A stretch of 64,000 bases of DNA from Symbiodinium kawagutii (GCA_009767595.1 VSDK01004430.1:51994-115993); one strand, 5' to 3'. Positions 1 through 13,301 are shown, numbered from the stretch's first letter. Notes: generated by a model from the sequence alone, not told the origin. Made by a program: numbers and translations.

Positions 1-162
1 GGCCACGGCCCCTCCGGGGGTAGGGCTGCTGAGCCATTGGCGGGGCAGACTCTGCGTACTGGGGGCGCTGAGGCTTCCATCAAACCAAAACGCCAGAATG
101 GTGGATGCAAAGGCCCACCGCGCCAAGGTTGCCAACGCACCGACTTTTGGCTCAAGCTGTAA
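1..162 (+). CDS. C-terminal fragment of an unrecognised protein, open from the window edge
   Basis: Frame 1 is open from the first base to a TAA at 160-162, giving 53 residues that are rich in Gly, Arg and Lys and end in TDFWLKL. No domain is recognised. It may be a terminal exon of an upstream gene or a chance frame. Bases 145-156 inside it equal the last 12 bases of the dinoflagellate spliced leader as I remember it (TTTTGGCTCAAG). The following stretch to about 380 has no homologue in the other two host-gene copies, so it lies outside the duplicated unit or is a local insertion. Confidence 0.3.
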   Translation, partial: GHGPSGGRAAEPLAGQTLRTGGAEASIKPKRQNGGCKGPPRQGCQRTDFWLKL

Positions 163-422
163 AAGGTGCGCCCCGCGTGCTTGCTTGAGCTGTGGGAGCT
201 ACATATTAATCCATATCCTCGCAGGCTGTGGGATATAGGATTATTTGGTCAACAGCTCCCCTGGTCAGGCTTCCGCCATCACCGCCGCCAAATACCGTAT
301 GGAAGCAATGAAAGCAGAAAAGTGGAAAAAAATTCCCCGGGGAGGGTGGAAAAAATTTCCCCGGGGGGACCTGCACCCAAAGGGTTGTGGCGTTCATTTG
401 ATTCCTGTTTTGATGCTTCCAG

Positions 423-2480
423 GTGACTTCAGACCTGAAGGAGAAGCTCAAGGACCCACACTTCGTAGCCATGCGCTGCGATCTCGACAGCTCAGGCGAT
501 TTGGACGCGCACGAGCTGAAGCCACTCGGACGGAGAATTGCTGGTGCTGGTGAATTTATTTTCAGGTGAGAACGGTGCGCGCCTGGGATCACCAAACTGA
601 TCCTCCATTCGGGCCACTGGATGCACCGCAAAATAAAAAGAAAAACAGCAGCAATTTCTTGGCCCAACCTTAGTGATGTGCAGGGACCATACCGAACCCC
701 AAAGCTTCTGATGTTGCTGAGTTCCGAGGCAGGCGGCCCGGGTCTTTGGGATGAGACTATCGCCAGAAGAGCTGCAAGATCTCATGGCCGGGCAGCAGCG
801 AATCACGAAGGCTGGGCTCCCCCGGGGCAGTATGTTCCGATCCTGACCACGGATGGACCTTCACATGATGGCATTTGATTTCTAAAAGGTGGGACCTAAC
901 AAATGTAACGTTTGTAAGGTGTAGATTTTTTGTGCCCACGTATTTAGTTTCCTTTGAGAGCACTGGGGCCTGTGTCGAAAAGAAGATGATCCAAAACCCG
1001 CAAGGTCCCTCAATTTAAGAAAAAGTCATTATCATCTATAAATCTGCTGGTTTTGCTCAAGACAGTGTGTTGAACAGGTTGAGGGCGTCACGTTGGCAGG
1101 AGCAGTTTGCGCAGATCGTCAATGACTTTCAGAAAAGACCTGAATCAGCCCAGTCGCAGGGAAGCTTGGCATGTGCCCGGTGAGTTTGTGTGTGCTGGCT
1201 AGGTTCAACTCCCGTTTGCCTTTCAGCCGTGTTTGGGATGACTGGTCAAGACCATTGATTTGTTCAGTTTAGGGCTAAGCAGCAACCAGTTTGAGTTTCC
1301 AGGGGTAATTATGTTTGCTTCGTCGTGACTCACGGCCCTTGATGTAGGACAATAGGCTTGCGACGGTGTTCAGATCGTTGTGTCTAAAACTTTTCTAACC
1401 TCACAAAGTTGTTTTTTAGATGCTCTTTGCTGCACCTTCTTTTGTATAAAACCTGTAGGCCTCGCAATTGTTCACTTCCTTTCAGGGAAATTGGAAGGTG
1501 TTTTGCAGACAATTATGGAGGTCTACAATTACTTACCCAGCAGGGAGGATGCTGTCGAAAAAATAGGTATAGGTGCCACTGACATCCTATGCAGACTGAC
1601 ATTGAATCTATAGCGACAGGGTGAGGAATCTTCCATACATGGAAACCCGGCAATCGCGAAGCCATGGAATTCATTATCGCCTTTTTCCAGCAATTTGTTA
1701 TTAGGCCATTGATTTGCACGACCCAGGAGTGGTTCCGCACTCCTTGCGGGGCATGGCCCTGTGCCAGCTGGAGCATTTGGAGCAACTCTTTGTGAAGTCT
1801 GGTTGGTTGGGAAGTCAATGCGCCTCTTGTCATGATCTTGTAGAGCTTCCTCCTCAAAGCCTCAGTTGCCTTGTCATGCGGCTTCTTATGGGTTCTCTGG
1901 ATTTCAAGTCTTGCACCATGGAAGTTGATTTTTCGGGCCCAACGCTACCATGGCCTTCCAAAACCTCTTGCTTTTCACGGCAGAGCCTTTCAAAGTAGTA
2001 TCACCTTTTCTTGCGCCAAAGCCTGAAGGTTCCCAGCTTTCTCGTGGCAGCTTGGTGATAAGGACAGCTTCAACCAAGACAATGCTGAAGCTATCTTGGC
2101 CGGAGAGAAGTTCCAACAAGCACCGAACCTCTACGCGCTGGACACGTATGTTGTGACGCCGATGTCCAAGCCCGGATGGTGCGCAGCCCGTGATCAGGAC
2201 GCCAATCGCTCCATACCTTGGGCAGTCCTGAAACTTGGATGCAAAGATTCTCACTGCAACATGCGGGTTTTTTTGTACTTCAGGTCTGTTGGATAATACC
2301 ATGCACATGTGAATATATTTGTTGGATTTTGTTGGTTCTTTGCGGCGATGTCTGTGGATGTGTCTCCTTTTGCTCTCCGATTTGAGGCAATCTTCCTTTT
2401 CGGAGCTGCTGAATCCTAATGGACTCTTGGTGCACATCTTCGTGTCGCACTTCTGGGGCCACCTGTATAGCAACTCGGCC
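423..2480 (+). CDS. Host gene copy 0, 5' exon block: EF-hand to FVSHFWG exon
   Basis: Exon-like blocks conserved in all three copies of the host gene. 423-565 follows an AG and ends at GTGAGA; it contains a canonical EF-hand loop, DLDSSGDLDAHE, with Asp1, Asp3, Ser5, Gly6, Asp7, Asp9 and Glu12 in the calcium positions. About 722-840 encodes PRQAARVFGMRLSPEELQDL. 1100-1179 encodes EQFAQIVNDFQKRPESAQSQ and ends at GTGAGT. About 1722-1830 encodes VPHSLRGMALCQLEHLEQLF. About 2010-2240 encodes LGDKDSFNQDNAEAILAGEK followed by PNLYALDTYVVTPMSKPG. 2387-2480 encodes ELLNPNGLLVHIFVSHFWGH, the start of the domain that continues in the WCLFE exons. The continuation is at 24239, beyond cassette 1. The MGCACSK start seen in the other copies lies outside the window. 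Calcium binding is inferred from the loop; the protein's role is unknown. Confidence 0.65.
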
Positions 2481-2784
2481 TCAGACTTTTTCCTTTCAAT
2501 CCTAAATGTTGCCGGGCAACTACTCTCAAACACCTGGGGTGATTTCTGCGACCGACTGGTAGGAAGATGTAACTGTACGTCAGTTGGCTTGATCAACTTT
2601 TGATCAACACTTCCTTTGAGGCAGCACTCTTTTGGCGCTCCAACTGTGGGCCACGAAGCATTTTCCGAACTTCGCTCAGCATCCGCAGTCGGTAGTGTGC
2701 TGGATCTGTGCCCTGGCAGAGATGAAGATCGGTTTATAACAATCCTGGAGTAGGTGGTGGTGAATATCCAAGCCATATAACATG

Positions 2785-2820
2785 TACCCCTCGAACGGGG
2801 AACCTTGAATTTTCAAGGAT
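2785..2820 (+). repeat. Left terminal inverted repeat of cassette 1
   Basis: It starts TACCCCTCGAACGGGGAACC. Against the reverse complement of 24065-24100 it matches at 24 of 36 positions without gaps, including the blocks TACCCCT, GGAACC and TCAAGG. With the preceding TG, its outer bases resemble the left end of cassette 2 (TGTACCC then TC and AAC). Confidence 0.5.
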
Positions 2821-4400
2821 TGTGCGGAATATCCTGTCTTTGTGAGTGCTGAAGTGTGAAAACCGGGTTTTTACCCAGAACCCTCAAATTGACCTCTGAA
2901 TCACCTTGTGAAAGATAAATCATCAGAATGATGACGATTTGATGGATCCAAGGGTTTGATTGGGGTTTGCCGCTCCTCCGGATCAAGCTGACTCATGCTG
3001 ACTCATTCTTTCGTTGATTCATCTTCTTTCCTTGATTGATTCTTCTTTATATCCATGAATTCAATGCCACACAAGGCCACTGAGCAGAACATGCTCTAAT
3101 CAATTTCCAATAGACCCCGTCTCTTAACCGTGCATGATCTACAGAGTCCCATGCAGCTGTTGATGATGAGCCCTCCTGGCAGCTCCGAACGGCACGGGCC
3201 CCCAGTTTTTGCCACCCTGCGCCAAGCGAGATCATGCCCACATCAGCCATCCAAGCAAATCTCCTGCATCAAAGATGTAGGATCGGTGACATTATTCAAA
3301 CACATGTGGGCAGGGTTTCGGAGATTGCATATACAAGCATGCAAGTGTCAATATTCAGCAGTGCTTACCCCATCAGATCTTTGGCTCAGGGAAAAAAAGT
3401 TCGCGTGTTAGTGATCAGGGGTGAGCCATGCCCAGAGCAGTTGGCAACCATCTTCGATCTCTAGCTCGTCTTTGGGATGATGTCGATGACATACGGGCAA
3501 GAGTTAGGGGAGATCACTGTGTGCTTGATTGTGGTGGTAAGCCTGTGTTCCACGCCACTGTCAAGACATGCTCTCAAAACTGTGACGCTATTCTTCCCGC
3601 GTTGGAGCTCACCAAAAAGATCCTTGACTTGCAATTAAGTCGTTACACACGCATGCGAATGAATAGATGGATCTTTGACCATGTTTTAAACTGATAAAGT
3701 GCAAATCACTTGAACTTTTCTTCGGCCATCATATCGATCCATGAATGTCCATGGGAAGTGATTGGGTTTACTTTGGCTTCAGCCAGTGCCTTGAGCCATC
3801 CGGCCACTCTAGGAATCTGAAGCTCCCAGAGATTGCGCCCTTGCAACAACAGCTCAATGCTTTCTATGAGATGAACAAGCTCACCGTTCCGCCAGAGCAT
3901 GTTCTTCGAGAGGCATGGGGCATCAAGGCTGCGTGCGGCTTTGTCAAGCGCAAAGGGCGGCGTGGTGAAGTCACCAAAGACCCATAGCTGCATGGAGAAT
4001 TTCGTATTTGGTGCATGTTTACTTTACGCATGCTTGGTATCAACATCACATTGACGTAATTAACTTATGATGTTGTACATGCATGCGTGCATGCATGTGC
4101 ATATTCTGATTGAAGACACTTGTACACTAATTTGGATCGCAACATGGAATGTGCTCTGATGGTTGGCACTTAGGACCCAAGATTCCACAAGCTGCTCCTG
4201 GTCTATTTCCCGGAGCTCCAGGACGAACCGGTTCAATAATAACCATCCAAATCATCCAACAACCATATAATTCCAGTTGACCATCTTATGAAAAATTCTC
4301 ATACAACATCCATCATTGTTGCACCATCAGGGTCTTGAGGTTGCCCAGAACCCTGGAAGCCGTGCCGTTCCGTCCTTGCTTCAAACTTCTCCAAAAGTGG
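2821..4400. other. Cassette 1 left interior, no confident gene
   Basis: Short open frames occur, such as 3428-3694 (88 residues), but none shows a recognised domain. They might be 5' exons of the methyltransferase-like gene. Around 4080-4100 there is a TGCATGCG-rich patch. No promoter is recognised. Confidence 0.3.
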
Positions 4401-4404
4401 GTCC

Positions 4405-7400
4405 TGCTTGGAACAGCTGTGCGCTACAGGAGACCATTGACAGTCTCGCGGCTGACGATTTCGATGGTGAAAGTGCAGATGAGGAGGACTTGGACACACT
4501 CAAGTATATACTCACATAGTCATGCAATGTGGAAGCGTCATATTACTTTCATTCTAATCATGTGAACTTCTTTCGTTCAGAACGTGAGCTTGCAGTGGGG
4601 GTCAAATCACTGTAATTACACGCATCAATCTCCACATGCGAGGGATATACTCTGATTGATTGAAAACACGATCGCACATTAGCCAAGATATATTCACATC
4701 ATACCTGCAATTGATGTAGGACCCTGGTCTTGCAGAAGACCTTCATGAAGAACCTGATCAAGAAGAGGGCGAGGAGGATCCGTTTGTTGATGATCTGCTG
4801 GAACAATTGTTGGAAGATGAGGGAAAAGGTGATGGGGAGGGTGCCCCTGAAGGGTTGGAGGCTGAAGGTGACCAGGACATCTTTTTGGAGCCCGAAATTC
4901 CTGAGGATACCTACCCAAGTCCTAGCCCTGACAAGTCACCCGCAAACCTTGCACCAGAAGCAGCTGAAGCAACCCTTGAACCTGAGGGTAGCAAGTTGGA
5001 TGATCCAGTCCCAGCCGAGTCAGTGCATAGTTGCGCACGCCCTTTGCGTCGAGCTACCCCGTTACCATCAAACGGCAGCATCTATATTGACTCCGACGAT
5101 GAACAAGACAAACGGAGCCACTAGTTTTGATTTTGAAATTTGTTGATTAACTTCCTAATCAAGTAAAACTTTGTTTTCGATGTTGGCAAAAAAATGGAAT
5201 GTATCTCAATACCCATGCAACAAAGAAATCAATCGCCTTCCCAAGGTAAAATGCAAGCTGAATTGGCCAGACTTCAAGAGCTCTTGCACAGGCTAGAGTG
5301 GCGTACTTGCTGCGAGACTTTTTGACAAAGGTTTTGGGTTTGCATTCACTAACTTGGGTATACAGCTATATAGTCAAACATCATCAAAGACTTATAGCTT
5401 CATGGGTCTTCAAGCTTTGGGAGTTGTCAGAGTTGTCTTCATAGTTTCTGCATTCGCTTTGGACAATTACACGAAGTAATCCTTGAGATCCTTCACAGGC
5501 GCTCCTTGCAACGCAATCTTGCCCGACAAGCATCCAAAGAAGGCCGGGCATGAGGGGTTTGAAGGGTGGGTTTGTGGGTGGTTGAGTGCTTGTATGCACT
5601 CATTGAAAGCTTGTGATTGATACCAGCACAAGAGAGATCCTTATACACTTTGCTGATTTGGCTAGTTGACTTCACCTTGACCTTTGCGCGCTACAGTTTC
5701 TTTTTGACACCATTCAGCTGCAGGCGACATACATATTGAATGTATGGACCAGCCCGCCGTTGAATCCTGGCAGGCACTCTCGTGATCAATGACTCCCTTG
5801 AACAAGTTCCAGGATTCAACATTGACACGGTGGAGACTCAAGTGCTTCAGGTAATGCCTCTACCTGCCTCAGTGCCTGCATCCCCACCCAAGCCTGAACC
5901 TATAGAGGCCCCAAGTGATGACCATGGTGAGGTTGAAGATTCCGAGTTGGCAAAGGAACAACCATCGGTTGACCAGGATGGAACACATGGTGATGACCTG
6001 CCTATGGAGGTAGACACAGACAAGACTGAGCCCAAGGAAACTCCCAGCTCTAGCAATCCTGGACCTGCCCTATCAACGACAGCCGGCATTCAAGATGATC
6101 CTCCACCTCAAGTACTCAAGATGCAGTGCAATTCCAATTTTAATTTCCTATTTAAGCTATATAAGTTATATAAGGGGTGAATTTAATTACTGCAATTATG
6201 TTCGGTGCATAGTGACCAATGATTATACATGCACATGTACAAATAATGAATGATACATTTGGAAACCTCGAAGATTAAGTTCAACAAGTTAATGCGTCTC
6301 TTTATCTCTATATAAACATATCCCAATATCCTTACTTGGTTGAATGTGCGTTTGCCCTTTATCAAATTGTTCCTGTCTCCACATTCTCACCTGTGCGCTC
6401 AGGTATTGCTGAAGCGTGACCAGTTGAAGATCAAAGCTCAGGCCAAAGGCAAGGATGTGGATGGTGACGATGATGCTGGCGAAAATGCTGGTTCTGATGA
6501 CAAAGCTGGCAATGATGGGAGTGAAGCAGCTGGGTCTCGTCGTGGCAAGGGGAAGGGCAAAGGGAAGGGTCGCGGGCGTGGAAGGGGTGCCAAGAGGGGT
6601 GTGGATGATGTGGCAGGTGGGGATGGTGGGGAGGGAGAAACGAAGCCCGAGCCCAAGAAACGCGCTAAGAAATCTAAAGGTAAGGGTAAGGGTGATGACA
6701 ATTCCGCCCCAGCAGAATCACCTACTGTTGCAGCACCCAAAGCGAAAGCAAAGGCCAAGAGCAAGGCCAAGGCCAAGGCTAAGTCAACCCCCAAGCCTAC
6801 AACCAAGAAAAGCCGGGGCAAGGGTGCCAAGCGCAGCGCTCCTGACCAGGATGAAGGCTTGGTTGCCGATGCCGCTTTGGAGGTGCCAAGAGAGCCTGCC
6901 ACACCCAAGGTGTTGCAAAGCTATCTTCCATTGTTGATCATGGAGCTTGACAAGCAATGGAAGTCCAGCATCACTCTTTAGCCCAACGAGCTTTGAGAGA
7001 TCAACCATTTCACCCTACTACAAACGATCCCGTCCAGCAGTTGGATTGAAGACCAAGAGGAAAACCGACCGGACCAACAAAGAGTTTGCCTACTTCTCGT
7101 TCAATATCAAGCATGCACGCAACATTGGTTTGGCAATGGCATGTGCTGTGAATACAGTTTCTCGGATTGAACCTGACTAAATTTGGCAAACGTTAAGGGA
7201 TCCATGATATACAATCTTAACTATATATAACTATAAGGGTAAATTTAAACAATGTTTGTCAAGTGTTCCGCTATGGGGTTCTATCCAGCATCGTTCCACT
7301 GCATGATTCCAGGGTCCAGCCATTTACTGATCCCGATCTCTGCCCATGGCTAAGGCTGCTTGGTTGGATGGTGTTGACGGCGATGATGTGGATCCATGGT

Positions 7401-8299
7401 CTACTTTGGTGCAAAACTTCTGTGATGACATGAGGGCAACAGGACTTGCTGCGATCGCTACCTTCCAGGAGAGGCAAGCTGAAGCAGGTAATGTTGCATA
7501 GCCTGAGCCGCGCCAAAGCGATCATTTTGATCGGGTTTTTCACCGCCAAAGGTGATGTGGGGGATGAGGGTGCTAACAGGCTGGTGTGCGCCAGAATCAT
7601 CATATATAAAAATCAACAATATATGTTCGGATCAATTCGTGTTAAATGGCTTACTGATCCTGAATGGTGATCGATGTCTAGATCCGAAAACTGAAACATG
7701 ATTTGCAAAGGTGTAGCTCACCAGCATTGTTTGAGTTCCTCATTGTTTTCGTCTTGCTATCAGGGCTTTCCTTGATACACTTTGAAGAAATTTGCAAAGG
7801 GGCCTTTCCAAGGCGTACCAACGGGGTATGCACCATTCTGTGTGTATACCAATAGTGGATGCACATGGATTGAAGACCCACTTGGGGCAAACATGGCCCG
7901 GCGCAAGTGGTCTGTGATGTTGCCATCAACCTCATTGGTGAAAAGTGTGCGCAAAATTGAATCGGCATATCAAACAGTGAGTTTGCAATGCTTGTTTGTC
8001 CAGTACCCCAGCTATAGTCTTTGGTTTGAGCATGAAGGCTTAAGCTGATAAAGGATTATCAAATTAAGGGTTTGCCAACTCCAAATCATGCAAAGCCATC
8101 AAGTTCCCATCAACATCCTCACCTTCTATTCCATCCTATCACCGGTGCAATTCCAACCTCTAAGATTTACAAGTCCATCAGCTGCCCACCCCAGCTCTTC
8201 GTCTCTGAGGCTGAGAAGCGTATGGTCAAGTTTAAAACTTGGCCACGTTGGGCAGCTAAGCGGGGGCTCCTGAAGGATCAGACCCGTGCGCCCGGCTAA
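4405..8299 (+). CDS. Gene A, 5' exons: acidic and lysine-rich N-terminal part of a methyltransferase-like protein
   Basis: A run of exon-like frames on one strand. 4430-4510 encodes an acidic segment, LAADDFDGESADEEDLDTLK. 4722-5124 is very acidic (EEGEEDPFVDDLLEQLLEDE). 5782-6120 is Glu/Pro/Ser-rich. 6403-6981 is Lys/Gly/Arg-rich with a GKGKGKGKGRGRGRG run and AKAKAKSKAKAKAK. 7350-7487 encodes WLDGVDGDDVDPWSTLVQNF and ends at GTAATG. 7782-7975 and 8170-8299 hold further plausible exons. Cassette 2 has the same acidic-then-lysine-rich order before its methyltransferase-like domain, which is why I place these in one gene with 8959-12902. Start codon and exon borders are not resolved, and some blocks may be separate genes. 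Charged low-complexity tails like these suit a nuclear, nucleic-acid-binding protein (inference). Confidence 0.4.
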
Positions 8300-8958
8300 A
8301 TTCCAACATGGTGGTTCGTGTGTGGGTGCACGGGTGGAATGATGTGGAGTCGCATGGAAATGAAAGTGGGTAGTGCACACAATGCATATCGATGGGGCAT
8401 GGCGCAACCTGCTGTAGCCTCCTTTTTCATTCTTAGATTTCCGAGCTAGCTCCAAGCCGCTCCTCCCTTGTGCTGGGCACTTTGGCGTTGGATCATGCCG
8501 AAGACTGTTCCAAGTGTGATCTGTGGCCTTATGGTCCTTCAAGCCCCGTCAGAATCTTTTTGGCATTAAGAATTAATCTTGTGTGCTAGCCTGGAATGAG
8601 GGTTATGGATGGTTTTGGGGGGTGTCTTCATTATGCATGCTGCGTGCATGGAGATCCAATCTTATAGCCTATAGCATTCATGGTTGTGATGCTTGATTTG
8701 ATTTGCTGTTACCTTTTTTTCTTTCCCCCGTTCCTCTCCGGCAGTGGATCGAGGACTTTGTCCTGGCAGTCCTCCTGGTATGCTACATGATGCAAGGTGG
8801 CATTGCTGAGGCTAGGTCTTGGGTAGTGAAGGCAAGTCCATGTGAAGTTAACCTCTCAACCATGTTAGCTTGCTTTGTTTTAGGCACTGGCTTCATGGTA
8901 CGCACTGGGTTCTATGGTCCAAGCATTTCCCTTTCCAATGCCATGGTAGGACTACCAG

Positions 8959-11900
8959 TGGGTGGAGTTCTTCGCTGGTCGTGCCCGTGCAACCTTGGCT
9001 ATGAAAAGCGCTGGATTGTCATGTGCACGGCTGGACTATAGCTATTTTCCTGAGGGGCTAGGCTGCAACAATTACTTTGACATCCTTTCTCCGGCTGGTT
9101 TTGCGTGCTGTTCTTAGTGCTGAAATGCTGATTGGTTCATGATGTTGCCAAGTGAATTGCTCTTGATTGAATTATATATAGTGATTGCAAGTCAGAAATC
9201 TAAAAAAAACATGTGGCCTTTTATATCAACGATGGCACCGACTAGACTGCGATACCAACCATTTTTTCCCAAGGTTGTGCATTTCTACTCTGTTGAAGGG
9301 ACGTTCGGATGATCTAGTGGTGCTGCTGGGTATGAAATGTAGCTCGTGGTCACGGGTAAACTCCGGCACATCTCTTCGAGCTATTTGCTGCCCTGCTGGA
9401 GATACCAGCAAACGAAGCGTCCGAGAAGCTAATCTGATGGCAAGCAGGATTAGGGTTTACCTCGGTCTATGTGATTATATGTTGATTGGTGTACTGAAAC
9501 CGGATATGTTCAAAATAGATTGAGCAGGTGCATTCAACCTATAATTGATTTGGTTCTGCGATGTGCAAAGTCTGGATTCTCAACCCATGCACTTGTTGTG
9601 ACCCCTCATTGACATATCCCGGCCTGTACACGCATCTCTTGCCAGGACTGTGCTCTTGGTATTGCTGACACTGGCCATCAAAGCTACGTGGATGTTGGAA
9701 CAGCCTTTCCAAAGCCTCTTCCGCTACTACGGTCGCTTTAGACACATCGGACTGGTTTCGAAGGTGTTGACCGGGACAGGGAGAAGGGTTATCTGTGTGT
9801 GTGTATGTGTGTGTGTGTCTCTGCAGTAGATCTTTGTAGAAGGGGCAAAGTGTTCAGTATGCTTCGGGTAAAGATGACCATATATAGTACGATTATTTGC
9901 GATGGAGAGAGAGAGACAGAGAGAGAGAGTACGATTATATGGTTGATCATTACCGATTTATCTATCTATGTTTTATTTTAGTTTAGATTAGTAATCATTA
10001 GGGTGAATCGCTATATATCATGCATGCGTGGGTCAACCTACAGGAACGCACCATTAATATTTGATGTTCTTTGATTGCATGTCCACACCTTTGAAATCAT
10101 GCATCATGCTTGCCCTCCAACCAGCAAGTGGCTGTATACATGAGCAGCTAATGCATGCTGATGAATGGTCTTTCGTAGGCTGAACTTAGCAGCCGTTGTT
10201 GCGGAAGGTCTACGAAGCGAGCTGGTACATGCTCCACTACGGGGCTGGCAGCCCAAAACGCCACATCATGTTCAGCAACAGCCCCCATATTCTCAAACTG
10301 TGGAAGTCACGGCTGGTGGGATGGAAGAAAGAAAACAATGCTGCCAATAAGCCATGTAAAACATACGTGGACAAATCAGGGAAAAAAAGATTTGTTGGTA
10401 CAAAACATCTCAAGGGCACAGAGGCGCTTGGACTGTTTAGCTTGGTTGACCATCTTCAAGGTTTGATTAGCCCCTTGCCCCATGTGCCCCCGTATATCAT
10501 GTTCCTTACACCCCAACAACTTAATAACATATTAAATTGTTATGTTGTTTTCATCCATTCCAACAATTGATGCCACTATTGAATGGACTGCTTCAATCCA
10601 TGGTTGTGGCTATATATATATATGGATTTCCAACCTTTGTAATGACCAAGTTTTGCATTTTGCATTGACTATTATATATTAAGGAACCGCTTTGACAAAG
10701 GACCCACGACCCACACCCCGGTTCTCCTCAACCCTGTGATTCGCCACAAGTTGCCTGCGGTTTCGGGATGCGGGGTTGGCGGCTCGTGTTGCAAACCCAT
10801 GAAGCCATTTAACAATTCAACATATGTATCAATCAATCATCATGGATTTTTGGTTGGAAAAGGAATATGGAAATACAAACTTTATGTTATTTCGGCTTTG
10901 GGAAGACCTGGGAGATACCGTGGTTGAAGGTGAAAGTTGACTAGTAACTTCGCACCCCAAATTCACGTAATTAAACATGTATTGTTTGGGTGAATCATTT
11001 TTAACCCATGTATACTTACTTAAGTCACATGAAAGACTTGATTGAATTGGTGGGAGTAATGAACTTGTATTTGGATTCCAACTAGATCCCCTCAAAAAAC
11101 CTTGGGACAAACAGGGATGTTTGTTGGAAGGTTGGTCTTTGAAAGGGCAATGATCCAATCCCCTGAGACCAAAACATGTGGCTCAACTGAATTAAGGATA
11201 CAAAAGGGTGCATTGACTACTCTGGGACACGTGAACCCAACTCCAGTTGGTCCGGTCTGTGGAAGCGGTGGGCCTGTGGTGAATGAGTGACCAAGGGAAA
11301 AGGCTTTCGCTTAGTGGATCTTTACTACTTTTATATAAATCAACTTTGGGTTCTTGTGGCCAAACTTAATATATTGATATAGAGCGGAAATAATTATATA
11401 TATAAGATACAAAACAGCAAACGCGATACATACGCGTTTTTTCTACGCGCCGCTGCCATCCGTGTGCATCTACACATTTGACATGCGGAGCTGACAACGT
11501 TCCCATGCCTTACAAATACTGCGCCAGCGCCATAGCTTGTCCTAGACCATTCTAGACATCAACAGGAGATGTTTGCAGTGGTTCTTAACATACCATGCTT
11601 GGGCATGGTTGCCACTTAAGACTTGCAGTCGCGCGCGTGCTCACTCTGTGGGTCTGTCAAAAAATGGGAGCTTGGGCTGGCACCCTGAGAAAACATCAAA
11701 CGCACGCAGCAAACATCAATTAGCCCATTGACCTAGGGGATCGATCCTTATATGGATCGCTTCGACAAGCGGGTCCATAACTAGGTCCCGATTGGTTTCG
11801 GAACTTGTCATTCGCCCCTTTTGATGCCCAACTGCCGGCATCACATGCCAGGCTTAGCGGGGAAGTGCTTGGACTTCACAAAGCACAGTTTTTGCCATCT

Positions 11901-12902
11901 TTCCACGTTAGACAATAGGACACTAGAGACCATTACCAATGCCTTGATGGCAGTGCTGGACTACGTGTCTCAAACCATGCTTGTGGGCATGCCAAACTGG
12001 AGCATTGTGGAGTGCCTTACATTGATGTACTCGATGGCGAGCATGGATCAAATATGAAGGTTATAGCCTTGCCGGTAGCAAAGATTGCTTTGAAGATCGT
12101 GCTTTAAGCTCTTTGTTCTTGCTGCGTTTGTGTTATGTAAAATCCGCGTCCAGGCCACAAGAACCCAAAAGGATACATCGACTTACATAAACATACATCA
12201 ATATATATGCAACCCCTCATAGTATATATAAAGATATTTATATATATATAGCCATACGATTGCATGTATCAATAATTTACACAACTTATACTATTTGAAT
12301 ATATCCCTTCGTAGCCCATAACCCAGGTAACTTAAATTTAGACCAACGATATATCACCATGATACTCTACCACATTAGGTGGGCCGTATAGATTGGGTTG
12401 CTGATAGAAGTTTTGACACTGTTTGGGGGCTCCTAGTGTTTTCTATTCTATTTACCACAATTTCTTTATTAACCGGTTGGAGATATATGATTCGTTTCTG
12501 TTGGTTTACCATTTTGGGGTCTACATTAAAAAAACATATACATGGTTGTTTTGAATAGGCCGGTGTATAGTATCACATGTAATGATTGAAGGGATGATCC
12601 ACAAACTTGGTTGCCATGCCCCTGGTCAATTTGGAACCTTCGCTCCGCTCAGGAACTATCCCATTTGTTTTGGCTGGAAGCTGCTGGAGCTCCGGGACGC
12701 TATGATCCAGGACAGGTTTGTGAGGGTGAAGGATGGTGGCGAGCCCACCCATTCGGGCCACCTGAAGGCCATGCTTCGCGGCTTGGATTGGAGCAAGGTC
12801 TGGCACGAAGCCGAGATGGGCAGTGTGTGCCAGTACTTGAGGGGATCCCGCAGCTTGCAGCTCCCGGATGAAATCCGGATGTTGCTGCCTGAGGAAATCT
12901 AA
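8959..12902 (+). CDS. Gene A, core: methyltransferase-like domain
   Basis: Exon 8959-9104 follows ACCAG and encodes WVEFFAGRARATLAMKSAGL, like motif I of C5-cytosine methyltransferases and the ELFSG/ELFAG proteins I recall from Symbiodiniaceae, then DILSPAGFA. A GT donor follows. Exon 9274-9447 encodes LLGMKCSSWSRVNSGTSLRA and ends VREANLMASR. Exon 9646-9763 encodes TWMLEQPFQSLFRYYGRF. Exon 10208 to about 10440 encodes VYEASWYMLHYGAGSPKRH and then TYVDKSGKKRFVGTKHLKG. The last exon, about 12640-12902, encodes NYPICFGWKLLELRDAM and ends PEEI-stop. Each block has a counterpart in gene G of cassette 2. The Pro-Cys catalytic motif of true C5 methyltransferases is not evident (the matching spot reads KCSSW), so activity is unproven. 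The 2.2 kb intron 10450-12630 holds only an orphan 78-codon frame at 11821. Confidence 0.6.
10450..12570. other. Long intron of gene A
   Basis: AT-rich with TATATA runs near 10615, 11395 and 12200-12250. Two short frames (10736-10927 and 11821-12057) have no recognised product. I see no repeat boundary or RNA gene. Confidence 0.35.
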
Positions 12903-13301
12903 TCCCTTTTAGTGGGCCCCTGCCAAGAAAATCCCCGCACTCAATTTGCTTTACTAGGAATCACCATCAACAATCTCTATAGCTTCATCCATCATCATCA
13001 TCATCATTTCAACACTCCTGCATTCCAGAGATTAGGAACATTTGTGTCAGAGTGATTCTAAAGTTCATCTTTATATATGCCAGATACCAAGAATTCTTGC
13101 CAATGGTGAAATCAACCAGGGTAATTTCTCCCAATTCGTTCAATCTAAGGGGGTAGCTGAGGACCTGGGGAATCCTTGAGGGGAGCCCGGGACAGCCGGG
13201 ATCCGGGTGAGGGCTCCGCAATTAACTTTTAATTGTTTGGGATGGTTTTTTGATATTTTTCATAATTTTTGAATGGTTTTCATGATTTTCTAACATTCAA
13301 T

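Noticed and set aside
2010-2240. Mannosyltransferase assignment for the LGDKDSF exon
   Set aside because: Only the short GDKD motif resembles that family; the rest does not, and the context is an EF-hand/WCLFE gene.
3428-3694. An 88-codon frame as a separate gene
   Set aside because: No domain, no counterpart in cassette 2, and no clear splice or start context.
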